Shown: one piece after another, positions 46,688 through 57,800 of the stretch
Layout: every line of letters begins with the position of its first letter
How positions within the stretch are numbered: the first letter of the stretch is position 1
NCBI GenBank assembly: GCA_029378245.1
Contig: JARKIF010000040.1
Coordinates: 186,001 to 250,000 of the forward strand
Origin: Roridomyces roridus
Lineage: Eukaryota > Basidiomycota > Agaricomycetes > Agaricales > Mycenaceae
DNA length: 64,000 nucleotides
Direction of reading: 5' to 3'
Made by a program: the position numbers and the translations under genes
The notes under the pieces: model-generated
What the model was told of the DNA's origin: nothing
The model's database searches: none
What the model saw: the letters and a program-made list of their open reading frames with translations, nothing else

Positions 46688-48160
46688 ATGCCCAACGCAG
46701 CCGGCCCAACCAACGCCCAACTTCGTACACACCTCGCGGACATCCGAGCCAGGATCGAGACACTGGAGTTGGAACTTGCCGCCCTTCGAGTATCGGAGCT
46801 GAGTGTTTCAGCTACCTTGGATTCCATTGTATACCCAGTGTTGACACTGCCGGTGGAGATTACAAGGGAGATCTTCCTCCACTATGCTGGCCCACCCATA
46901 CAACAATATCCCTCCCAGTCCAATCCAAACCCACTGCCACTGGCAGCAGTGTGCAAACTTTGGCGCACTTTAGCCCTGTCTTGCTCACAGCTTTGGCCGG
47001 CGCTCAGAGGTCGACCATCATCGGACCCTGAAGCCCTGCTGAATCTCCTACAGAGTAGGCTCAGCCGGGTGGGAAATCACAATTTTCGCATCAACATGCC
47101 CCTCCCACTCTACACCCTGGGGGACAAAATTCTTCCCATTCTTGCACCATATTTCGCTCAGCTCCGGAGCTTGCAGCTGGCGGTCTCGGGACCTGTATGC
47201 TTCCCAAAAGATGCTGGCCACATGGTGCCATTATCCGCACTTGAAGCCCTGGCCATCGACGGACTCCATGATAGAGAGGGCGAAATCTCTTTCCCTCCTT
47301 GTCCCAAGCTTCATGATGTCTGGCTTTGCAGATTGACACAGATATCTCTTCCGTGGTCACAGTTGACATTTCTCGGGCTCCGGGGACAGTCCTTGGGGGA
47401 CTGCTTAAATATCCTGGGGCAGACATCACAGCTCATGACATTGAACATTTCATCGGAGTCAGATGTCATGCCACCTACAACACCTCTGCGACTCCAGCAC
47501 CTCCGCTCATTGTGGACTCTGACGGCCCCTATCATTGATCATCTCATTTTGCCGGCACTCCAGGAGCTCAAAATCCAGGAGCTCATGGAAACAGTAACCT
47601 GGATGGTGCACAATCTTGTATCTCGCTCGGGTTGCACTTTGCGCCAAGTTTGCCTCCAGTTCCCGATGAGCCTCGCGGATACGGAGCGATTTATTTTGCC
47701 TCTGCAGAAATTAAAAGGTCTCTCATTGATGGGACTTCACTGCAACTTTGCAGATTGGGACCCTTTCCTCCAACAGATTGCAGACGGAAAACTGCTCCCA
47801 GACTTGGAAATGTTTCTCCTCAATGATGTTCACACCGACATTCCGATCAAATCCATGCTTGCAATGCTCGATGCCCGGGGAAACCCACCGAAAGGAATTG
47901 CCCGATTGCAGTCCTTTCGGTATAGTCATTGGCAGCCGCCGTCGGATGACACACATTCGCACCGGGCGGCTGACCATATTCGCAAGTTACGTGAACGAGG
48001 AATGACAGTTGAACTTGGATGGGGGCCGCTCTGGTTCAGGGAGAATATCGATGTGGGCTCGCATACTCATGTGAGTAACTTTTTGACTCCCTTGACAATT
48101 CTGATTCCAGTGATCTAGCACACAAAATTAATTATCGGAAACGACTCGTACTTTGGATAA
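46688..48160 (+). CDS. F-box-like protein, duplicated copy 2
   Basis: Closely related to copy 1 across its length: MPNAAGPTNAQLRTHLADIR, coiled coil, YPVLTLPVEITREIFLHY, then leucine-rich sequence. The 3' intron (48071-48118, GTGAGTAAC...GATCTAG) gives the end HTKLIIGNDSYFG with TAA at 48160. Both copies remain open, and the differences between them look largely conservative, so both may still be functional. Confidence 0.75.
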
Positions 48161-49140
48161 TCGTTGTTTCTGTCAAATGAAATGTCAATTGCTTCGAAAT
48201 CCTCCCATCGTGAAACCTTCAAGCCCTGTACACTCAACGGCGTGAATAATGAGTCACCTGTCAGCTTTAGCATGAGCCTTGTGGACGAGGTGGGCATGTA
48301 GAGTACTGGGATGCCATTGCCCCGTTGTGGAAGTGCCCCATAAGTATGCAGCGTTCGTACAGATGCGATCACCCGACTGCGTCGAGATTTCTTCCGGGCG
48401 TTGTCAGTCCCTCGGCCACTCTCAGCAGCGCACTTTCACTCGTTTCCGTGTTTCCTAGGTACATATCTTTATGATTCATCACTGATTCACAGACATTTCA
48501 TATATATTACGCTGAGCAGCGATGACCCGAGTCTTCGTCGGTTTTCTCGGAATACTTATGGGGGTAGACTGTCTATGAATTGTCGATGGACGACTCATGT
48601 CCATCAACAACTCATAGACAGACTGGTTAGGAGTCTATTATGGGGGCATTGAGCCGATCATGGCGTGGACACCATACCCATTGGTACAGGTACGATTCTG
48701 TTGTTCTCCCCTGCATGGCATTAATTCATTTGCAAGCTTGACGTGGACTTGGCAATGGAACGGATTGGCATCGCACCAGAAGCAACTTTTGTGTGCATGG
48801 CCACTGGCAAAAGCTGGAAGAACAAGTGCACGGCTTGCGCGCGGTTCACTGGTATGGCTTGGATAAGTATGGCGCGCCGCGGTCGAGCGACAAAAGAACT
48901 TGTAAGTTAGCATGTAAGTGCCTCTGATTTCAGAATTTTAAAGAAAAGTGAACTGCCGCACTGTTAGCGGCTGTAGCTAGTGTTCCTGCCGCTCGGCTCG
49001 AGTTCAACTAATTGAGTTTCATCCGTGGGAGCCACGCTACTAGTAGGCTCAAATCTCGCTGTCGTGGCGAGTGTTGATAACGACACTTGCATAGACCATT
49101 AGACTGGCTCCAGCGTATCCTATCTGACGGCGCACTGAAG
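48161..49140. other. unit-2-specific spacer with a hairpin
   Basis: About 1 kb without a recognisable gene. The only structured element is the 26-bp inverted repeat at 48566-48624. Confidence 0.5.
48566..48624 (-). other. 26-bp stem, 7-nt loop hairpin
   Basis: Arms 48566-48591 and 48599-48624 pair over 26 positions around the loop GACTCAT. Of three departures from perfect pairing, two become G-U pairs if the minus strand is transcribed, leaving one real mismatch. That favours a minus-strand RNA. It may be a small-RNA precursor or a folded remnant of a mobile element. Confidence 0.6.
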
Positions 49141-49634
49141 AAGACCGCGCGTGAATACAAAAAAGACAGTGGTATTTGCAGTTACACAAAGTACATACAA
49201 GCTGAGTTACATCGGTGGTTCAAATGAGTGTGGACTTGAGATCAAGTACTACAGAGGTAAACGAGTGTGCAGATTGGAGACATCACGGAATGTAAGGATC
49301 ACGGCGTCGAGAGACCAATCCTACAAGTCAATCATGAATCATGAAGGTCGTACAATCATAATGGTCGTGAGGGGCATCAGTAGCAACAGGGGGAATGCAA
49401 AGGTAAGGGAGGGAGTGAAAGAAAAATAAGAGGAATGGTCCATTTGGATGAATAGCATAAGAGATGATGAAACAGTCAGGGAAAGGGAGAAAAGTGGTGG
49501 TCCGTTCAAACGAAAAGCAAACGAGAAAATGGAGAGCATGACAAGGAAAGTGGAAGCAAAGCATACAGATACTTCATCCGCGTGAATGCCCTTGTGGCAG
49601 TCCGGGTGATACCACGCAGACAAGCGTTGCAGTA

Positions 49635-50597
49635 TCACGGTGGCGGCGGCGGCGCCTGATTGCCGAACATGTCCTGATTATTCGTCCCACTCGGATCGAA
49701 AAACAAAATTGTGCCTGGGGGGTGTGGGACTCCGCGTGGGGCTCGTGGGGCTTGTGGGGCTCGTGGGGCTCGGGGCATCTGGGGGTGGATGTACGGACGC
49801 ATTCGCAGGGCAGGGCCGGGAGGGGGGGGGAGAGGCATCCAGTGAGCCGGAGGGAGTGGTTGTTGCGGAGGGGGACCTTGCGGGACAGAATGGCCGGCGA
49901 GAGGAGGGTGAGGCATTTGGTACGACGGAGCCGACGGAGGACTCCGGCGAGGGGGTGGTTGTTGGGTACCTTGCCACGCTCCTGGACTGTCTAGGCGTGA
50001 GGGATGATGTGGCGGCATCCCTGGGTTTGGGCCCTGCCTAAACATTTGCAGTGCAGGAGGAGGTCCGGGAGGAGTCCACGACGCTGGGTTTGATCATTAT
50101 TTGCGTAGCAGGAGACGAAGAGAAAAACATACGGTAAGCATGAGCCAACGGAGGAGCCTGTGATGGATGACGCGGGGCAGGAGGGCCGTACTGCATATCG
50201 GGAGGAGGGGGAAGCCTCTCCCGGTGGGGCCGTGATCGGTGCGGGCGCTGGGGACTGGGACGAGAAGCGGCATCGTCACCGATGTCGCTGGTTGCGGAAG
50301 CCTGGTCGCGATATCGATCACCGATCGCGATGTCGCTGGTTCCAGAAGCCTGGTCACGATGCTCCGCCCTGATACGAGGGGGCCGCGCGGGGGGTGTACA
50401 CTCCAATCCGCCTCCCTCGCAATTGCTGCAAGTACCACCGTTGCTTCCGGATCCGCAGCTGGCCTGGACGTGGGTCAGCTTAGCATCTCAAACTCGTGCA
50501 AGCGTACCGCTCGGTCAGCTTGAATGCACTGGGCACAAGGCCAATGTTTAGGACGGTGTTTGGGGGGTACAGAGGACTTGGTGTTGTTGGTCGACAT
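49635..50597 (-). CDS. proline-rich protein with one six-cysteine module
   Basis: Exons 50508-50597, 50133-50463 and 49635-50083, with introns of 44 and 49 nt, give 289 residues starting MSTNNTKSSVPPKHRPKH. The module is WPCAQC ... ASCGSGS ... TCSNCEGGGLEC, spaced CX2CX8CX8CX2CX6C, with a phase-0 intron two residues before the third cysteine, as in the unit-1 paralogue. The second module of unit 1 is absent. The C-terminal half is proline-rich (PPSAPSYQMPHPP, and PRAP tandem units near 49740-49790) and ends NNQDMFGNQAPPPPP. The reading frame is intact. Its function is unknown; zinc binding is a guess from the cysteine spacing. Confidence 0.75.
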
Positions 50598-50680
50598 TTC
50601 TTCGATGGTTGAGGTCGACACTGGCCCCGCTCTTTATACACAATCTGGCCCGCAAAAATAGAGACACGGCACCGAGTGCT

Positions 50681-51300
50681 ATGCCTCGTGCTCGTGCTGC
50701 GAGGACTGCTGAATCTCGAAAAGGAGTGTATGAGTTGTCCAGAGTCTTAATCGTGGAAGACGCGCACCCCGAACGGGTGCTTGACTCGAGCGAACACGGT
50801 CATTCGATCGAACTTTGGACGCCGAGTGCCATGACGCGTGCTTCTGCAGCGGTTGAACCTTTAAAATACATGACTTGTCAAGTTTCATAACCGCCGTGGA
50901 AGAAGAGCATATCTTGAACGGGAATTTGACTCGAAGCTACCTGGTTATTCAGACGCCGCTTCTCAAATCCGCCGTACCATTACACCGGTTCACGAAAAGC
51001 AGCGTGCGGCGGGTGCAATTTCATACGCCGCAAAAATGATGCCCAGCCCACCCTGGCTCAACAAACGGTCTTCTTGTGCTCATCAAGCGTTCGGACGGCT
51101 TTGTTCGTGTCCATCTTCAATGTCCAATGCCCATATGCAGTGGATTCCGATTTTTCCGTGGCATGGCGTCGAAGCGAAGCGAAGAGACGGCCTTTTGTGG
51201 CCGTGTGGTGGACCCACAAAGTCACATGCAGTACGGCAATCTGGCTTCGTGAGCGCGTCAGCCGGGACGATCCAACCATTTTTAGGAGGAATTTCGCACC
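50681..51300 (+). pseudogene. decayed unit-2 copy of the hypothetical ORF
   Basis: This is the counterpart of 42160-42776. Small indels (for example CCTTTAAAATACATG in place of TCTTTAAAAAAAGTTCATG) break the 155-codon frame soon after its start. If the unit-1 frame is not a gene, this is merely duplicated non-coding DNA. Confidence 0.3.
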
Positions 51301-51843
51301 ATAAAAACTGATGTTTATGAACTGTAATCTTCCGAACCCTCGTGTCTGTGGGAGCAGAAGCTCTCCGAAGGGAATAGTTCTCTGGAAGAACGAAACAACA
51401 GTCAGCTATTACGATACGAAACGGCAATTGCGGTGTGGTTTACACGAGCTGCGCACTCTCTAAATAGCCGGAACAGCGCCGCCAACAGCGCGCATGGTGA
51501 TAGAATGGACACAGGTCTGCTTCGGATGATCACAATTCTCCGCGTATCTTGGGACGGAGGGCACATTCCCTGTGCTGTACTTATTGAGCAAGCACTCGGA
51601 GTGAAAGGCCGGGCACGTACTGGAGCTAAACAGTGACTCGTTACTCCGCCAATACTCCGTGCAAATCTCCACCAGCCCATCCCTTGATTTCAACTCGTGG
51701 CGCATATTAAACAAACATCGCTAGCATATGCTAGGCTGAGGTGCGCACGTCGCAAGCAGTCGCATGTGTGGCGAGGAATCGGAAGGTGAGGGCGGTGAGG
51801 AGTGATAGGTCGGCCTAGTATGCATGAGAACAACGTAGGCAGC

Positions 51844-52305
51844 TCATAAGCGTATGAATCTCACTGAGACGCCGGTCTTGTCCATCAAGTCTGGGTCGAA
51901 CCACCCATCGGCGGTCGTCGCCCCGTCCTCTCTGGGGTTGGCGTCCTGAATATCTGTAAAATCCATCTCATAATATTCGAGATGAACGAGTAACCGGTTA
52001 CCGTCTTCGCCGTATTTGCTATAATCCGTTCCTTCCTTGTAGATCGACTCCCAGAGAATCTGGGGAGTGATGGAGAGACGGCGGCAGAGGAAGGCGAGGC
52101 AGCCGCGGTGAATATGAAGGTAGCGGTCGACAGCTTGCCAGTCGATGCTTCCGAGGCTTGCCAGGGTTCCGCCCCAGCCGTTTAGCACGCTGCAGCCGCC
52201 GTTCGGGTCAGTAGTGTACCTCAGCTTGACAGGAAACCACACACCAATCCGGCGAGACCCAGCCCTCCTTTTCCCACATCGGCCCAACGCAAATCCACGC
52301 TGCAC
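51844..52305 (-). pseudogene. fragment of a protein related to the 44.2-kb gene
   Basis: The open frame contains ASLGSIDWQAVDRYLHIHRG and LLVHLEYYEMDFTDIQD, and ends GWFDPDLMDKTGVSVRF. The segment FDPDLMDK matches YDPDPMDK just upstream of the F-box-like core at 44.7 kb. Here the F-box core itself is missing because the unit-2 duplication border falls right after it. An upstream frame (MEQIICISAEDGKYCAAWIC) may be an earlier exon. It is probably an incomplete gene. Confidence 0.35.
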
Positions 52306-53840
52306 AGTACTTGCCGTCCTCAGCAGAGATACATATGATCTGCTCCATCCACTTGGTGGGACGGGATACCCTGGCGGATTACGCCATTCGCCGTCGGAGG
52401 GAGGCCACGGAATGTTGTCCCAAATGAAGTCGAGCCATCAGCCGCGAGCGTTTTCACTGTTCAGGTGGACCGGCGCTGGAGTTTCTCGTCAGTGCGTTGG
52501 TCGGCTGACGGTTCTCGACGGTTACCAGAAAGAACAGTAGACGTCGAGCCAACAGTAGACGTCGAACCAACAGTAGACGTCGAAGGGATCCATCCGGGGT
52601 GGGACAATGTCTGGTCGCGGTGGCTGCCGGGAGCAAGGGTGATTGAGTAATCGATTCCCATCATGATGTGATCTCCATAGCCACACGTGATTCCCATTGC
52701 GCCACCACCATCAGTGGCACCATGACTGGTCACTGGACGCATCACTGAATTTCCTCAAGATATGCTGCTCGAACTCGCCAAATGGCTACCTGTGGCTGGC
52801 CTCCTTGGCTTCCTCTCGGCGAGTCCGTAAACGCCCATCCCTCAGCTCCCATTCAACATTGACTCGGATTCTGCTGGGATGCCCTCACTGGAGAATGCGT
52901 GGCAGAGCATGGGGTCTCAAAGTTACGGACCGGCGTACATGGGCAGGAAAGGGGAGGCCCTTTTTGCGATTCGTGAGTCCTGTTCTCGACGCTCGAGTCA
53001 TGGAATCTCATCGTATCAGTGCGCGTTATAACATAACGAGGTACGAGTTAACACAGTTATAGTCTGGTTGTAAGAGACTAAGTGCGCGTGAACTCGCCGT
53101 GCTCTGTGTCGACTTCAAGGACCGCACTCGTATCGCCATCTCTCACGTGTATTGCCCCGCTGGGAGCATATTCACTCCCTCCTTGATAGGCACCGATTTC
53201 ATGAGATTTTTCGACTCCCACGGCTTGGTATTCTTCTGAGAACCTGGTCTAGCGCCAAAGACTCGGAGGAGACGCACACCCAGTGCGTTGATATTCCCCA
53301 TCCGGTGCGACAATTCGCATGGATGCATTCATGATATACTCAATGTAGTTCAGCGAAAGGTGGAGTGTTGGGCGTTTGGGAATAATGTACATCTCGGCAG
53401 CAAAGACGCCAACAAACACTACTTGAAAACTGTCCCGAATCCAACCACCCTTCCCCACGGCCGTCCCACGCACAACCCAGATCCCGCAGTCGGTCTGATG
53501 ACCCTCGAGATGCCGTGGCCTGCAGAGTATTCTGAGGACCAGCGTCGAACGCTATGGAGTCCTTGCCGTATCTGGTGAACGTCCTCACAATCCGGAAGCA
53601 TCTCAATTCAAGACGCTCATCTACTTCTGGCCCGGCCGGGTCACAGACACGGGAGTCGTCGCATTTGGCGAGGAACCGCCGTACGTGTTTGGGCATCCGG
53701 ATGGTGTGGACCGCTACGCACTCGGGGCGTCTGGGCGTATATGCTTTTCAAGGCGCGGAGCAGCGATCAAGACGAGTATTGCTACCTTGGGCTGCTGCAT
53801 TTTCAGCCCACGCCCGAGCCTCACGCGACGTTCCGGAAGA
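52306..53840. other. region with unassigned coding-like stretches
   Basis: Short plus-strand stretches look protein-like: DFKDRTRIAISHVYCPAG near 53120, and VVAFGEEPPYVFGHPDGVDR near 53660. They are in separate frames with no clear exon chain. They may be remnants of one decayed gene. Confidence 0.35.
52533..52586. repeat. 18-bp tandem repeat, three copies
   Basis: Three units of AACAGTAGACGTCGA(G/A)CC, in frame for a six-residue repeat on either strand. There is no good evidence that it is translated. Confidence 0.8.
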
Positions 53841-53849
53841 GCGGGTAGA

Positions 53850-55240
53850 GTGGATTATAGTGCATGTTTGGCAAAAAGAAGATGCACGGCTGGAATCCCT
53901 TCCTTGAGGTGTGCTGACATTCATCCTGGCATTTAGTTGATACATACTGAGGGGTGGACTCCACACCACAGAAAAACGGCCATGCCGATGGTTTAGGACT
54001 CGTCACCGGGTCGAACGGGGCTCTATTCTTATTGAGCCACTGGGAGAAGATTGGCAAGAAAATGCCGGACGCACCTGAGCTTCAAGATTTCCCTTCATAC
54101 CCAGGGTTCAAGTGTAGTGATTTGAAAAACAAGATAAGCGGAGCTGTACTCAATTCACTCACCTCAATGTTGAGGTCGCGTCAAAAAATTGAAAGGATTC
54201 ACATCTCTCTTTCCTAACTGTGCGACCCCGAATCGAACGGGATGAGTACAGGTTGCACAAATGCCAAGGGTGTACGGCTTACAAGTACTTCGTCCCCTGG
54301 GAGTTGAAAACTCAATTCCCTCTGGAATATTTGAAATCCATGGTGTGGCAGTGATGTGGTCCGCTGAATCTGACCTCTGGCACTTTTATTAAAGGAAGTT
54401 GTTATGTCCAGGAAAAAAGGTTGTCTCCCCAACCACGGAACGGCGTGTTCTTCTGGTGTAAGCTGACCAAACATTCGCCAAAATGTTCGGCAAGGATTGG
54501 TCCATGGGGATTCTTACAACCCCGGATCGAACGGGTAGAGTGCATCATGGTGCAAGGTTGGCCGAAAGAAGATGCACGACTCGTAGGTATCACTCCTTGA
54601 AGTACTTACGTGGTAGGATTCATCCTGGAATTGATTGTGGAAAAAGATTCATGCAGCACGCTCTTGAGCTCGAATATCTCTCTTCTTTAAATTTCGACTA
54701 CGGTCTTGGACCTGATCCAAAGCGGAGTAAGAGTTGGCCACACGAATTACCTCACCTGGTCATTGACATTGACCGAACCCAATGTTTCGGTTGCACTACC
54801 ATTCTAGATCTGCTGTGAAAGAGCGGACTCTGAATGCGAATGGACGGTGCAACCCCGAATCGAACGGGTTGAGCACATATTTGGGGGGAGGCAGATGTAC
54901 CATTGGCAATCGTGTCTGTACATTGCAGCCCACAGGATTGTTGGTGAGATTCGACTGTGCTTCATTTCAAAGCTCAAGGGTGCCGCGGCCGGTCGTGCAA
55001 GAGAAAACTAGACATCGGGGCGAGATGCTCTTCTAATTTAACCACTGGAAGAAGATGCGTGCTGCAAGCACCTGAGCTTCAAAAAGTCTCTTGCTCAAAC
55101 TGTGTTTGGAAGAGCACGAAAAAGCGGAGTAGTCTGAATTCATGATTAAATACAGTCATGCCGATGTTGAAAAAGAAGGCACCCAAATTAGTATCTCTCT
55201 CTTTCCCAACTGTGCGACCCTGGATCGAACGGGCTGAGTA
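53850..55240 (-). repeat. array of tRNA T-arm (B-box) repeats
   Basis: Five copies of a tRNA-like T-arm, read on the minus strand as CCCGTTCGATTCGGGG or close variants, lie at about 54006, 54226, 54520, 54853 and 55217. Each has a TTCGA loop, and most have a paired CCCG/CGGG stem. Flanking blocks also repeat: AAAGAAGATGCACG near 53877 and 54567, CACCTGAGCTTCAA near 54075 and 55070, and AACTGTGCGACCC near 54217 and 55208. Only some copies have a D-arm-like sequence (CAGTGGCTCAATAAG on the minus strand near 54040). No full cloverleaf is present, so these are SINE-like fragments, not tRNA genes. Confidence 0.6.
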
Positions 55241-55315
55241 CAGGTTGCGCGGACGAGTGTGTAGGCCCGATAAGTATTTCGTCTTCAAGATGAGTTGCTG
55301 GAACAGTGATGTCTT

Positions 55316-55467
55316 GGATGAACAGCTGAATGCGATCTCCCGCACCTTTGCAATGAGAGGTAAGTGCGCCGACGGCTCGACGCTGATCGCATCTTCCACG
55401 GATCAGACGCGGCGAGCCGGATCAGGCGTGCCACTTGTACCAAGTGATCAATTGCAATCTTTCATCA
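55316..55467. repeat. 152-bp block, nearly identical copy at 44.9 kb
   Basis: One mismatch in 152 bases against 44852-45003. It ends 22 bp from the stop codon of the P450 gene and follows an 85-bp tRNA-like remnant that the other copy lacks. Confidence 0.8.
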
Positions 55468-55488
55468 AGTTCACATTTTCACTACGTA

Positions 55489-57800
55489 CTACGCCTCGTG
55501 ATTATAAGCTCTAACAACAAGAGGCAACCCCGAAATCTGGCTCTTATCCTCACCCACCACCGCGGGCCGATGAATCAACCCCAAAGCTTGCGGGACGATT
55601 CGTTCCTTTGGAATCGCGGGAGTGAACTCGAACGCGCGGACGACGGCGTATAGGATTGCCTTGATTCTAGAGTGGGTTAGTAAGCGTATTTATGTATGTG
55701 GAAATGCACCTACTCGAGAAGCGCGAAGCGATACCCGATACAATTGTGCGTGCCCCCGAAGAAAGTGAGGAGGTGTGCGTACACGCCGGGGATTGCGCTG
55801 ATTGCTTCGGGGAGAGCGTCCCAACGCTCTGGGCTGTCGGCGGGATTCCGGTTAAATGTGACGCGGAAGGAGATGGGACACGCACACGAATTCGAGCGCG
55901 TCGGGACCCCATATCTCCGGGTCTGTATTTACGGCGCGGATGGGCACGTGGAGGATCTGGCCTTTGGGGACTCTGTGAGTAGTTCAGTTGGCAGTTGCCT
56001 CCACCCTATCAGGAAAGGGACGCACAGAAGATTTTCATGGACCTCCCCGCGCAAGTCCATCCAAGGTTCTGCCAGCGGAAGGACGTCGTCCTGCGTGGCG
56101 ACACGTTGGGTGTATGGTACGGGAGGGTAGAGTCGCAAGGTCTCTCGCACTGTGGAATACCGGTGTTATTGACCTGTGGCAACAAAGAGCATGTCCAACG
56201 CACCGACGCACTCGAGATACGGCAAACCGTTCAACTCCTCGGTCGTCGGATTGTCCGTGTCAAGTGAGAGAAGTTCGTCGCGGAGCTTGGTCTGTACTCG
56301 TGGCTGTAGAGACATGACATGGAGAGTCCAGGAGATGACCGCGCTGGTGGTTTCTTGGCCGGCGAAAAGGAGTGTCGGTATCTCTGCAGAAAATTGGGAA
56401 GGCGCGCCAAGCTGAGAGAACAAGACGCACGAGCAGCCATATCCCTATCGCTCATGCGGTGCGTCTCCGGGACGTCCGCAGACAAATTGGACTTGAGGAG
56501 CAGAGAAATCACATCGCGCTTGCTCATGAACGGTGTCTCCTCTTTCGAGTCCGCAGCGACAACCTCGGCCTTGCCCGTCGAGATAATCTGCCCCGAAATG
56601 GCTCTCATCACGGCACGAGCTTGGGACATTACCTGGCTCCCTGGGACGGGCTGTATATCGTGAGAAAGCGCCGGTCGTCCCAGACGATAGATTCACGTAC
56701 CAAAATCTTCAATGCCGGGAACACAGCCTGCACCGTTCTGAACCTCGCATACAGCTGCGATTGAGGTGAGTGTTGAAGGTCGTTAAACGCTTTATTGAGT
56801 GGGTTGGATTCCTCCTTCTCTTCTTCCGATGCGAGCGCGTTGAATTCGTAGTTGAAGCCTAGTTTGACCGCGTCAATCGACGAGGGGAGGAAGGTATCTT
56901 TTGTTCGACTCACCCGCCTGCCCGATCACCGCCAATGTGACACGGCGGAACCACCCTGAGACATCCAGGACGACTCCATCCGGATTGTCGGCCACTTGAT
57001 GGGCCCAGACGTCACGAAGCTGAAGTTGATTAGAGTCTATCAAGTCTCCAAAGCTCAACGGCGCACATGGATGGCTTTCTCGACGTAAACCTCTGTCAGG
57101 GCTCGGATCTGCATCGGTGCAAAAGCCGGATTCTGATATTCCCGAAGAGTGAGCGACTGAAAGCACGAATCGAGTTTGGCTCACCATGATCCGCCGCTGT
57201 GTCTTTCAGTCGATGGTGGCCGAGTGGGATTTTGACCGACATACCTGCCGTTTATGCTCCTCGCCTTCAACAGAGAGGAGGCCTTGATGGAAATCAGAGC
57301 AGCGCAAGCTTAGTGGGAACATGAAAGCGCACCGTTGCCCAAGAGGTCCCTCGCAAAGTTGAGGTTGGACGGCGTCTTGTTGTAAATCGACCCATTCGTC
57401 ACGATTCGCGCGACGGCCTTGATATCAGACGTGTGTAGCTCGACTCGCTATAATCGCGCCCAGGCCGTGAGTTGGGTATTCAATCGTGGTGATGGAGCTA
57501 CGCACGCCGAATAACAGCCGAAATCGGAAGTTGCGTCCAAATTGACGGCGCCATTGGGAGGTCAAGGACGAATCGGCCTGGAAAGGCAGCAGCGGTGAGC
57601 TTGGTGTATCGAGAAGCCCGAGAGACCGGGGGGGTCCCTTACCACTAGAGCGTGAAAGTTGCCAAAAATGAAGCTCGGTGATGGTGGGCCGGCCATGTAG
57701 TACAGCGGGGACCTCCATTCACGGTAGAAGTGCTGCAAGATAGTGAACAGCAGGAGGGGGCGAGGTAGGCGGTGAGGGTGAGCGTCGCGGTGAGAAGCAT
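55489..57800 (-). CDS. cytochrome P450 monooxygenase, anchor frameshift
   Basis: A membrane-bound, heme-thiolate oxygenase that inserts oxygen into small molecules, using electrons from a P450 reductase. The start at 57800 gives [15 protein letters not shown]. The frame then shifts by one base at a G5 run (57756-57760; six would be needed) to continue [14 protein letters not shown], the membrane anchor, and [18 protein letters not shown], the proline-rich hinge. Later exons show the I-helix [12 protein letters not shown], the K-helix [10 protein letters not shown], the PERW motif and the heme loop [17 protein letters not shown] with the cysteine ligand. A last intron leads to a C-terminal exon ending [12 protein letters not shown]. 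All key residues are present. The frameshift is either an error or a recent inactivation. The substrate is unknown. Confidence 0.8.

Larger units (their letters stand above)
46499..51873. repeat. segmental duplication, unit 2
   Basis: Collinear with 37139-44084 and shorter by about 1.6 kb, because it lacks the unit-1 spacer at 38.8-40.4 kb, the SINE pair and part of the proline-rich gene. It carries its own 1-kb spacer at 48.16-49.14 kb. Confidence 0.85.
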
